The translations under genes and the position numbers were made by a program. 64,000 bases of DNA from Oceanicola sp. (lineage in GTDB: Bacteria > Pseudomonadota > Alphaproteobacteria > Rhodobacterales > Rhodobacteraceae): the NCBI GenBank assembly GCA_017792405.1, contig CP051231.1:3993295-4057294 (forward strand). The letters run 5' to 3'. The notes under the pieces are model-generated. The model was not told where the DNA came from, ran no database searches, and saw only the letters and a list, made by a program, of their open reading frames with translations. This document shows, one piece after another, positions 27,132 to 34,552 of the stretch (the first letter of the stretch is position 1; the number at the start of each line of letters is the position of its first letter).

Positions 27132-28409
27132 CTACTGGTAGACGCGCTTTCCGGCGACCCAGGTGCCCAGAACGCGGCCTTCCATCCGGGCGCCGTCGAA
27201 GGGAGTGTTCTTGGACTTGGAGCGCAGGGTGCTGCGGTCGAGCTGGAAGGGCGCCGACGGGTCGAACAGCACCAGATCGGCGGGAGCGCCTTTGGCGAGG
27301 CGCCCGGAGGGTAGCCTGAGGCGGTTGGCCGGGTTCAGCGCGAGGGCGCGGAAGAGCTGGGGCAGCGACAGGGCGCCGGAGTGGTAGAGCCGCATGGCGG
27401 CGGGCAGCAGGGTTTCGAGCGCGACGGCGCCGGAGGCCGCCTCTTCGAAGGGCAGGCGTTTGCTCTCTTCATCCTGCGGGGTGTGCATTGACGAGATCAC
27501 GTCGATCAGGCCGGAGCCGACCGCCTCGACCATCGCCAGACGGTCCTCCTCGTTGCGCAGCGGGGGCTTCAGTTTGAAGAAGGTGCGATACTCGGAGAGG
27601 TCGTTCACGTTGAGCGTGAGATGGTGGATCGAGACGCCTGCGGTGATGTCGAACCCATTGGCCTTGGCCCGTTCCAGCGGCGGCAGGGCGCGGGCGGCGG
27701 AGAGCTGGTCGAAGTGGTAACGCGCGCCGGTCATCTCGACCATCGCGATATCGCGGTCCACCCCCATGCGCTCGGCCATCGGGCTGACGGCGGGCAGGCC
27801 CATGAGGGTCGCCAACTTGCCGGAGGTCGCGGCGGCACCCTTTGACAGGGTCGGTTCCTGCGGGTGGCCCACCACCAGCGCATCCAGCTCGCGGGCATAG
27901 GAGAGGGCGCGGGCGAGCACCTTGGTATCGGCCACCACCTTGTCCCCATCCGAGAACGCCAGCGCGCCAGCGTCCTTTAGAAAGGACAGCTCGGCCATTT
28001 CGCGGCCCTCACGGTTTTTCGTCAGCGTTGCCATGGCGCGGATGGTCACCGGTGCGGCCTCGGCAGCGCGGCGGGTGACGAACTCCAGCGTCTCGGGGCT
28101 GTCGATTGCGGGGAGGGTATCGGGGCGCATGATGATGGTGGTCACACCGCCCGCCGCCGCCGCCGCGCCTGCGGATTTGAATGATTCCTTGTGGCGCTCG
28201 CCGGGCTCGCAGATCTTCACCCCGAGATCGACGATGCCGGGTGCCAGCACCTTGCCGCCGCCGTCAACTACCTCGGCCCCCTCGGGCGCCGCCATCGACC
28301 CGGTGGCCAGATCGGCGATCACGCCGTCCTTCACCAGTAGGTGGCCCGGTGCCTCGGTCAGCGCCTCGGGGTCGATCAGGGTGACGTTGGTGAAGAATGT
28401 GCAGGTCAT
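27132..28409 (-). CDS. pyrC': Dihydroorotase homologue lacking metal ligands (PyrC'-type, probably non-catalytic)
   Basis: 425 residues with a full amidohydrolase-fold frame close to class I dihydroorotases (GGGKVLAPGIVDL, EPGERHKE, AAAAGGVTTI, NPANRLRLPSGRLAKGAPADLVLF). The HxH pair that binds zinc is replaced: the position reads DLGVKICEPG instead of DxHxHxREPG. The later catalytic Asp region reads DVISSMHTPQ instead of the usual TDHAP. Such PyrC' proteins support aspartate carbamoyltransferase structurally in Pseudomonas, and pyrB is at 30592. A true dihydroorotase should therefore be encoded elsewhere. It is the last gene of the pyrB operon, after a 65-base gap. Confidence 0.88.
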   Translation of the reverse strand: MTCTFFTNVTLIDPEALTEAPGHLLVKDGVIADLATGSMAAPEGAEVVDGGGKVLAPGIVDLGVKICEPGERHKESFKSAGAAAAAGGVTTIIMRPDTLPAIDSPETLEFVTRRAAEAAPVTIRAMATLTKNREGREMAELSFLKDAGALAFSDGDKVVADTKVLARALSYARELDALVVGHPQEPTLSKGAAATSGKLATLMGLPAVSPMAERMGVDRDIAMVEMTGARYHFDQLSAARALPPLERAKANGFDITAGVSIHHLTLNVNDLSEYRTFFKLKPPLRNEEDRLAMVEAVGSGLIDVISSMHTPQDEESKRLPFEEAASGAVALETLLPAAMRLYHSGALSLPQLFRALALNPANRLRLPSGRLAKGAPADLVLFDPSAPFQLDRSTLRSKSKNTPFDGARMEGRVLGTWVAGKRVYQ

Positions 28410-28474
28410 GGAGCTTCCTTAAGGGCGTTTTCCATCGGTGCAAAGACCGGGGCGGCCTGGGAGGTGCCGGCCGC

Positions 28475-29038
28475 TCATTTCGACTCACCCACCGCCTTGC
28501 GGGCAAGCCCCATGACCCGCCCGCCATCTTCGATCAACTCGAAGCCGATGCGTTTGGTGTAGGTGCGGTTGAACCCGTTCTTGTTGCGGCGGGTGAATTG
28601 CTGAGAGGCGATCCAGAGCGTATCGCCCTGCGCGGTTTGCTCCAGTTCCAGCCGGTCGGTCAGCGGGTAGCTCTTGAGCTTGCGATTGCCGAAGACCTCG
28701 GTGGCGATGAAGCCGCGCTTGTTGGTCAGCGTGTAGTTGGTGTGCCGCCGTACGTAGGCGCGCCAGAAGTATTTGCCGAACACCATGTAGAGGCCGATGG
28801 CGAGGAAGGGCAGGCCGAAGAGCGGGAAGATCTGGAAGATGAAGGGCGCGTTGGAAGGCGGGCGCATGGAGGAGGCCATCGAGATCCAGAACACCGCGAA
28901 CCCGGCGAAGAACAGGCCGAAGAGGCTCTCGAAGGCGTCCTTGGAGCGGACGACGACCCCGCCGTTGGGGCGGCCTTGCCATAGGATCTCTTCATCGTCG
29001 TCGAGGAGCCCTTCCCAGCCCGGGGGGTGTTTGCTCAT
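28475..29038 (-). CDS. Membrane protein with two transmembrane segments and PH-like domain
   Basis: 187 residues. DDDEEILWQGRPNGG near the N-terminus is the 'ILWQGRP' signature shared with the next two genes. Two hydrophobic helices (about residues 38-58 and 65-88) are followed by a soluble domain starting YTLTNKRGFIATEVFG, typical of bacterial PH-like (YdbT/DUF304) domains. It probably sits in the inner membrane with the domain facing the cytoplasm. Its ATG overlaps the previous stop (ATGA), as part of a four-gene cassette inside the pyr operon. Function unknown. Confidence 0.8.
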   Translation of the reverse strand: MSKHPPGWEGLLDDDEEILWQGRPNGGVVVRSKDAFESLFGLFFAGFAVFWISMASSMRPPSNAPFIFQIFPLFGLPFLAIGLYMVFGKYFWRAYVRRHTNYTLTNKRGFIATEVFGNRKLKSYPLTDRLELEQTAQGDTLWIASQQFTRRNKNGFNRTYTKRIGFELIEDGGRVMGLARKAVGESK

Positions 29039-29601
29039 GGCGTGATCTCCTTGTCTTGTGTCTCACGCTCCGCCAGTGCGGCGCGGGCGAGTGCGATCAC
29101 TTTGCGGCCATTCTCGATCTGCTCGAAGCCGATCTTGCGGACCGGGCTGTTGCGCCTGCTGCCCAGCTTCTCGCGGGCGAACCAGATGTCATCGCCGCGG
29201 CGCCCCGGTTCCAGCTCGATCTGCGGGGTGATCGGGTAGCTCTTCAGCTCCTTCATGCCCAGCGGGTCGGTGGCGATGATGCCCCGGCGATTGGTCAGCG
29301 TGTAGAAGGTGTTGCGGCGCAGGAAGACGCGCCACGGGTACTTGAGCACGGTCTTGTAGAGGCCGATGGCGAGGAACAGGGGCGCGACCAGCAGGAAGAC
29401 GCCGGGCGTGCCGAGCCGCCCGAAACCGTCGCCGCCAGCGTTGACCAGCCAGAGCACCGGAACGGCGGTGAAGCCGAGGCCAAAGAGACTTTCTGGCAGG
29501 TCGCCTTCGCGGAGCTTCATCCCCCGCCCGGGCCGCCCCTGCCAGAGGATCCGCTCCCCCCGTTCGAGGATGCCCTGCCAGCCCGAAGGTGTGCCGCTCA
29601 T
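29035..29601 (-). CDS. Paralogous membrane protein with PH-like domain
   Basis: 188 residues, clearly related to its downstream neighbour: ILWQGRPGRG, a two-helix membrane hairpin (about 40-60 and 66-85), YTLTNRRGIIATDPLG and a closing KIGFEQIENGRKVIALARAAL matching KRIGFELIEDGGRVMGLARKAV in the neighbour. It overlaps both flanking genes by 4 bases. This is a tandem duplication in which both copies keep intact reading frames. Function unknown. Confidence 0.8.
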   Translation of the reverse strand: MSGTPSGWQGILERGERILWQGRPGRGMKLREGDLPESLFGLGFTAVPVLWLVNAGGDGFGRLGTPGVFLLVAPLFLAIGLYKTVLKYPWRVFLRRNTFYTLTNRRGIIATDPLGMKELKSYPITPQIELEPGRRGDDIWFAREKLGSRRNSPVRKIGFEQIENGRKVIALARAALAERETQDKEITP

Positions 29602-30149
29602 GGGCGGCCCCGTATAGCGTGCAGCGCGGCCTCGGCCAGTTTGGCGTCCTCCCCGGTCAGGCCATGAAAGCCGGTGGGGCGGGGGCGGATGGTGCGGGGC
29701 TGGCCGGAGGCATCCTGTACCGTTCGCGGCGCGGGGAAGTGGAAGATCAGATCCCAGCCGTGTCTGCCCCGGTCGTGCCGCTCGATCTTGCCCTTTGCGG
29801 TGATCCGGTGGCGGATCAGGTTGCCGCTGCCGACCAACACCAGCGCGCGGCTTTCGCTCACCCCGTAGCGCACCCGCCGCGCCAGCCGCTTGCCCCGGTA
29901 CGGCGCGAAGAGAGCGAAGACTACGAACAGTGTGGCGGAAAGCAGGAGAAAGGTGAGCCAGAAGCCGAAGGCGCCCTCCATTTCATCCATGTTCGCTAGT
30001 CCGATCAGCAGGAAAAAAGCGAAGCTCAGGAGCGATAGCCAGCCGAAGGCAGCGATGACTTTGTAGGCGCCGCCAAGCCGGATGTGGGCGGGTTTGCCCT
30101 GCCAGAGCAGGGTTTCGCCGGGCGCGAGGTGGGTCTCGATGCCGCTCAT
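29598..30149 (-). CDS. Membrane protein, diverged member of the ILWQGKP cassette
   Basis: 183 residues. The N-terminus carries LAPGETLLWQGKPAHI, the same opening as the two following genes, then two transmembrane helices (about 33-53 and 62-84) and a soluble domain (YGVSESRALVLVGSGNLIRHRI) where the PH-like fold is expected. A Pro-rich C-terminal part differs from the paralogues. It overlaps the preceding and following genes by 4 bases. Function unknown. Confidence 0.75.
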   Translation of the reverse strand: MSGIETHLAPGETLLWQGKPAHIRLGGAYKVIAAFGWLSLLSFAFFLLIGLANMDEMEGAFGFWLTFLLLSATLFVVFALFAPYRGKRLARRVRYGVSESRALVLVGSGNLIRHRITAKGKIERHDRGRHGWDLIFHFPAPRTVQDASGQPRTIRPRPTGFHGLTGEDAKLAEAALHAIRGRP

Positions 30150-30595
30150 GAAGGTGCCAGATGCGCGGCGATGGCCGTGGTGATCGCCCCGGCCATCGCG
30201 CGCGGACGGGGGATGTAGCGGGCGATCAGGCTGCGGCCATCGGTGCGGGTGATCCGGACGCCGCCGAAGAGGGTGGCCTTGGCGGCGCTGATTTCATGCA
30301 GCATCAGGTCTGTCGCCTCCCCGGTGCCATCGTGGAGGCGCAGCCGGTCGGGCAGAAGCTCCCAGCGCTTGCGGCGGTGGCGCATCCAGCGCAGGTGATC
30401 GTCGAAGACGAAGCCCCAGAGCAGCGGGCTGAGAAAGAGGGTGACGAGCAGGGTGAGCCAGAAGGTCAGCGGATCGGCCTCGCGCAGGCCAGTGGGAAGG
30501 AGGCCATAGGCCAGCGAGGTCAGCAGGCCGACGAGGAAGAAGCGGAGGAGGAAGTTCCGAAAGGAGGGGGTCCAGCTTGCCGGAGTCTCGCTCAT
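30146..30595 (-). CDS. Small two-helix membrane protein in the pyr operon
   Basis: 149 residues. Two strong hydrophobic segments (about residues 15-33 and 43-65) are followed by a basic loop (RWMRHRRKRWELLPDRLRLHDG) and a soluble C-terminal domain of about 70 residues that may be PH-like (LHEISAAKATLFGGVRITRTDGRSL). It starts inside the pyrB stop (ATGA overlap) and ends inside the next start, so all four membrane genes are translationally coupled to pyrB. No family was recognised. Confidence 0.75.
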   Translation of the reverse strand: MSETPASWTPSFRNFLLRFFLVGLLTSLAYGLLPTGLREADPLTFWLTLLVTLFLSPLLWGFVFDDHLRWMRHRRKRWELLPDRLRLHDGTGEATDLMLHEISAAKATLFGGVRITRTDGRSLIARYIPRPRAMAGAITTAIAAHLAPS

Positions 30596-31533
30596 GCCGC
30601 GCGGGCCGCCTTGAGGTTGCGGGCCAGCAGGTCCATCGCCGCCATGCGGACGGCGACCCCCATCTCGACTTGTTCCGTGATGACGGATCGGGTGGGGTCA
30701 TCGGCAGTGGCACTGTCGATCTCCACCCCGCGGTTCATCGGGCCGGGGTGCATGACGATGGCATCGGGCGCGGCGTTTGCGAGCTTTTCGGCGTCGAGGC
30801 CGTAGCGGTGGAAATACTCGCGCTCGGAGGGGATGAAGCCGCCGTCCATTCGCTCGCGCTGGAGGCGGAGCATCATCACCACATCGGCGCCCGCGAGGCC
30901 TTCGGCCATGTCGTGCGTCACTTCGCAGCCCAGCTCGCGGAAGGCGGAGGGCACCAGCGTGGGCGGACCGACAAGGCGGACGCGGGCCTCCATCCGGTTC
31001 AGCAGCATGATGTTGGACCGCGCTACGCGGCTGTGGGCGACATCGCCGCAGATCGCCACGGTCAGCCGGTGCAGCCGGCCCTTGTGGCGGCGGATGGTGA
31101 GCGCGTCGAGCAAGGCCTGCGTGGGGTGCTCGTGGCGGCCGTCGCCCGCGTTGAGCACGGCGCAGTTGACCTTTTGCGCCAGCAGGTCGACCGCGCCGGA
31201 ATGCGGGTGGCGGACCACCAGCAGGTCGGGGTGCATGGCGTTGAGGGTGAGCGCGGTGTCGAGCAGGGTCTCGCCCTTTTTGATCGAGCTGGCCTGCATG
31301 GCCATGTTCATCACATCGGCCCCCAGACGCTTGCCCGCCAGCTCGAAGCTGGCTTGGGTGCGGGTGGAGTTCTCGAAGAACATGTTGATCTGGGTGAGCC
31401 CGCGCAGGGCGTCGCCGTGCTTGTCGGGCGACGCATTCAGCGCGGCGTAATGCTCGGCAAGGTCAAGGATGGCGGTGATCTCGTCGGGGGCGAGGCTGGC
31501 GATGCCGAGGAGGTGCTTTGCGCGCAAGATCAT
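30592..31533 (-). CDS. pyrB: Aspartate carbamoyltransferase catalytic subunit
   Basis: 313 residues from ATG 31533, preceded by GGGGGA. Carbamoyl-phosphate motif FFENSTRTQASFE, the Lys loop SSIKKGETL, HPTQALLD and the aspartate loop LRLQRERM with HPGPMNRGVEI are all intact. It makes carbamoyl aspartate, the first committed pyrimidine step. It heads an operon of four small membrane proteins and a non-catalytic dihydroorotase; no pyrI regulatory subunit is present, consistent with the PyrB-PyrC' class of enzyme. Confidence 0.96.
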   Translation of the reverse strand: MILRAKHLLGIASLAPDEITAILDLAEHYAALNASPDKHGDALRGLTQINMFFENSTRTQASFELAGKRLGADVMNMAMQASSIKKGETLLDTALTLNAMHPDLLVVRHPHSGAVDLLAQKVNCAVLNAGDGRHEHPTQALLDALTIRRHKGRLHRLTVAICGDVAHSRVARSNIMLLNRMEARVRLVGPPTLVPSAFRELGCEVTHDMAEGLAGADVVMMLRLQRERMDGGFIPSEREYFHRYGLDAEKLANAAPDAIVMHPGPMNRGVEIDSATADDPTRSVITEQVEMGVAVRMAAMDLLARNLKAARAA

Positions 31534-31559
31534 AATGGTCCCCCGAAAATTCGCGCCCA

Positions 31560-31587
31560 TCTATAGCAGGCTCGCGTGGGGCGGCAA
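31560..31587 (-). promoter_or_regulatory. Putative sigma-70 promoter of the pyrB operon
   Basis: On the minus strand TTGCCG (31587-31582) and TATAGA (31565-31560) are separated by 16 bases and lie just upstream of pyrB, predicting a leader of about 20 bases. The site sits in the short gap shared with the divergent uracil-DNA glycosylase gene. Confidence 0.45.
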
Positions 31588-31606
31588 CATGGGGTAAGCC
31601 TGCGGC

Positions 31607-32392
31607 ATGGACGGGGAATTCAGCAGAGAGGCGATGCTCGCGGCGCTGGCCTGGCAGGTGGAGCTGGGCGCGGTGGATGCCATTGGCGAAGCGCCGGTGG
31701 ACCGTTTCGAGGTCAAGCCGGAGCCGAAGGCGGCCCCCGCAGCGGCGGCGAAGCCTGCGCCTCATGCGCCGGTGGTGGTGCCCGAGGTCGATGTGGTGGC
31801 CGAGGCGCGGGCGATGTCGGCGGCAGCCGGGAGCCTTGAGGCGCTGGCGGCGGCGCAGGAGGCCTTCCCCCATTGCGAGTTGAAGCGCGGCGCGCGGAAT
31901 TTCGTTTTTGCCGATGGCCGCCCCGAGGCGCGGGTGATGGTGATCGGCGAGGGCCCGGGCGCGGAAGAAGATGCGCAGGGCAAGCCCTTCGTCGGGCGGT
32001 CGGGCCAGTTGCTGGACAGGATGTTTGCGGCCATCGGGCTGGCGCGCGATGCCGAGGATGCGGCGGCGGCGCTCTACATCACCAACGTGGTGCCATGGCG
32101 CCCGCCGCAGAACCGTGACCCGGAGCCGGAAGAGCTGGCGATGATGCGCCCCTTCGTGGAGCGGCACATCGAGCTGGCCGCACCCGAGCTGATCGTGCTG
32201 ATGGGCAACCCGGCCTGCGGTTCGCTCCTCGGCAAGCGGGGGATCACCCGGCTCCGTGGCAACTGGCACGAGTTTGCGGGCGTTCCGGTGATGCCGATGT
32301 TCCACCCCTCCTTCCTGCTGCGGCGGGCAGAGATGAAGCGCCACGCATGGGCTGATTTGCTGACGGTAAAGGCGCGGCTGGAGACACCATGA
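31607..32392 (+). CDS. Uracil-DNA glycosylase, family 4-like, with most Fe-S ligands replaced
   Basis: 261 residues. A variable N-terminal 90 residues (Ala/Pro/Glu-rich) precede the conserved core: VIGEGPGAEEDAQGKPFVGRSGQLLDRM, ITNVVPWRPPQNRDPEPEEL and MFHPSFLLRR. This core excises uracil from DNA in base-excision repair. Family 4 enzymes normally hold a 4Fe-4S cluster with four cysteines. Here only the Cys of HCELK remains; the partner positions read Phe, Trp (VPWRPP) and Met (AMMRPF). It overlaps moaB by 4 bases. It may be a cluster-free alphaproteobacterial variant. Confidence 0.87.
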   Translation: MDGEFSREAMLAALAWQVELGAVDAIGEAPVDRFEVKPEPKAAPAAAAKPAPHAPVVVPEVDVVAEARAMSAAAGSLEALAAAQEAFPHCELKRGARNFVFADGRPEARVMVIGEGPGAEEDAQGKPFVGRSGQLLDRMFAAIGLARDAEDAAAALYITNVVPWRPPQNRDPEPEELAMMRPFVERHIELAAPELIVLMGNPACGSLLGKRGITRLRGNWHEFAGVPVMPMFHPSFLLRRAEMKRHAWADLLTVKARLETP

Positions 32393-32919
32393 GCGAGAGA
32401 GAATTCATCCCCGTGCGGATCGCGGTGCTGACGGTGAGCGACACCCGCAGGCTTGCGGAGGACCGCTCGGGTGACGTGCTGGCGGGCCGGATCGAGGCGG
32501 CGGGGCATGTGCTGGCGGACCGGAAGATACTGCCGGACGAGCGGGCGGAAATCGCGGCGCAACTGCGGGCATGGTGTGCTGACAAGGCGATTGACGTGGT
32601 GATCTCGACAGGAGGGACCGGGCTGACGGGCCGCGACGTGACGGTGGAGGCGCACCGGGACGTGTACGAGAAGGAGATCGACGCCTTCGGCACGGTCTTC
32701 ACCCATGTCTCGATGGCCAAGATCGGCACCAGCGCGGTGCAGTCACGGGCCACCGGGGGTGTGGCGATGGGGACATATCTCTTTGCCCTGCCCGGCTCGC
32801 CCGGCGCCTGCAAGGACGCATGGGACGAGATCCTCGCAAAGCAGCTCGACTATCGCCACAAGCCCTGCAACTTCGTCGAGATCATGCCTCGGCTCGATGA
32901 GCACCTGCGGCGGAAGTAG
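32389..32919 (+). CDS. moaB: Molybdenum cofactor biosynthesis protein B
   Basis: 176 residues of the MogA/MoaB fold. Signatures are AVLTVSDTRRLAEDRSGD near the N-terminus, the molybdopterin-binding STGGTGLTGRDVT and FALPGSPGACKDAWDEIL. It is expected to adenylylate or bind molybdopterin before molybdate insertion. Translationally coupled to the uracil-DNA glycosylase, and separate from the main molybdenum operon at 43179-48853. Confidence 0.93.
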   Translation: MSEREFIPVRIAVLTVSDTRRLAEDRSGDVLAGRIEAAGHVLADRKILPDERAEIAAQLRAWCADKAIDVVISTGGTGLTGRDVTVEAHRDVYEKEIDAFGTVFTHVSMAKIGTSAVQSRATGGVAMGTYLFALPGSPGACKDAWDEILAKQLDYRHKPCNFVEIMPRLDEHLRRK

Positions 32920-33069
32920 GGGCGGATTGGCTGCGGCTGTCACATTTTTTGCGCAATGGGCGAAAATAAAGTGACGGAAACCGCAAGGGGCTGCGTAACA
33001 TCCTTGTGGCTTTGCCTGAAATCGGGTCAGGGCTAGGGTTTACGCGGCCTGTAACAACCGAGAGTCCGG

Positions 33070-34539
33070 ATGAATTTTCTGCGTCGCTCCCTCGTGGGGC
33101 TGTTCCTTTTGTCGGTCACGCTGGGGCTTCTGGCCGTGGCGGGGGCGAGCTTTTGGGGAGCGGTCGAAGAGCGGATGAACCGCGAAGCCGGGTCGCGGCC
33201 CGCGCGGGAGCGGGTGGCTGGCGTCAATGTGGTGGTGCTTGAGCCGGGCCGCGCGGTGCCGGTCATGACCGGTTTTGGCGAAGTGCTCAGCGAGCGCACG
33301 CTCGATATACGCGCGGCCGTCGGCGGGCGGATCGTGGAGCTTTCGGAAGCCTTCACCGAGGGTGGCAGCGTGGAGGCTGGCGAGCTTCTGGCGCGGATTG
33401 ACCCGGTAAACGCCGAAGCCGCGCTGGAGAACGCCCGCACCGATGTGGCCGAGGCGGAGGCCGAACTGGCCGATGCCGAGCGGGCGCTGGTGCTCGCGCG
33501 CGACGATCAGGCCGCCGCCGAGCGGCAGGCCGAGCTGCGCGCGCAGGCGCTGGTGCGGCAAGAGAGCCTGCGCGAGCGCGGCGTCGGCTCCGCCGCGGCG
33601 GTGGAAGAGGCGCAACTGGCCGCCGCCTCCGCCGATCAGGCGGTGCTCAGCAAGCGGCAGGCGGTGGCCTCGGCACAGAGCCGGGTGGATGTGGGCCGCA
33701 ACGGGGTGAGCCGGGCCAATATCGCGCTGGCCAATGCCGAGCGCGACCTCGCCGACCATGAAATTCGCGCAAGTTTCAGCGGCACGCTGGCTGATGTGGC
33801 GGTGGTCGAGGGCGGGCTGGTGGCGGCCAACGAGTTGATGGCCTCGCTGATCGACCCTGATGCGCTGGAGGTCTCCTTCCGGCTCAGCACCGCGCAATAT
33901 GCCCGGTTGCTGGGCGAGGACGGGCGGTTGATTCCGGCTGCGATGCAGGTGCGGCTCGACGTTTCGGGCCTCGATCTCGTGGCCGAGGGGCGGCTGGACC
34001 GGGTGAGCGGCGCCGTTGGCGAGGGCCAGACCGGTCGGGTGATTTATGCCGATCTGACCGAAAGCGCGGGCTTCCGGCCCGGCGATTTTGTAACCGTCAG
34101 CATCGAGGAGCCAGCGCTGGAGGGCGTGGCCGTGGTGCCTGCCACGGCGGTGGATGCTGCGGGCACCGTGCTGGTGCTGAACGCCGAGGAACGGCTGGAA
34201 TTGGCGCAGGTGGAAGTGCTGCGGCGGCAGGGCGATGAGATCATCATCCGGGCCGAGGGCCATGCAGGCGCGCTGATCGTGGCCGAGCGCAGCCCGCTGG
34301 TTGGCCCCGGCATTCGCGCCCGCGCGCTGGGCGATGCCGCCCCTGCGGCTGCTCCTGCCGAGCCGACCCGCGAGGAGCTGGTGGAGCTCAGCCCGGAGCG
34401 CCGCGCCAAACTCATTGCCTTCATTGAGGCCAACAACCGGATGCCCGCCGAGGCCAAGGAGCGCGTTCTGGCCCAGCTTTCGCAAGATCGCGTTCCGGCA
34501 GAGACGGTGGAGCGGATCGAAAGCCGGATGGGCGGGTAG
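33070..34539 (+). CDS. RND efflux periplasmic adaptor (membrane fusion protein)
   Basis: 489 residues. An N-terminal membrane anchor (about 8-28) is followed by a lipoyl/barrel-sandwich half (MTGFGEVLSERTLDIRAAVGGRI), a long alpha-hairpin rich in Ala, Glu and Gln (about 115-225), the second lipoyl half (LADHEIRASFSGTLADVAVVEGG) and a beta-barrel. The C-terminal 70 residues add an unusual helical tail (REELVELSPERRAKLIAF). It bridges the inner-membrane pump encoded 13 bases downstream with an outer-membrane channel not seen here. Substrate unknown. Confidence 0.92.
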   Translation: MNFLRRSLVGLFLLSVTLGLLAVAGASFWGAVEERMNREAGSRPARERVAGVNVVVLEPGRAVPVMTGFGEVLSERTLDIRAAVGGRIVELSEAFTEGGSVEAGELLARIDPVNAEAALENARTDVAEAEAELADAERALVLARDDQAAAERQAELRAQALVRQESLRERGVGSAAAVEEAQLAAASADQAVLSKRQAVASAQSRVDVGRNGVSRANIALANAERDLADHEIRASFSGTLADVAVVEGGLVAANELMASLIDPDALEVSFRLSTAQYARLLGEDGRLIPAAMQVRLDVSGLDLVAEGRLDRVSGAVGEGQTGRVIYADLTESAGFRPGDFVTVSIEEPALEGVAVVPATAVDAAGTVLVLNAEERLELAQVEVLRRQGDEIIIRAEGHAGALIVAERSPLVGPGIRARALGDAAPAAAPAEPTREELVELSPERRAKLIAFIEANNRMPAEAKERVLAQLSQDRVPAETVERIESRMGG

Positions 34540-34552
34540 GGGTAGGCAGGCA

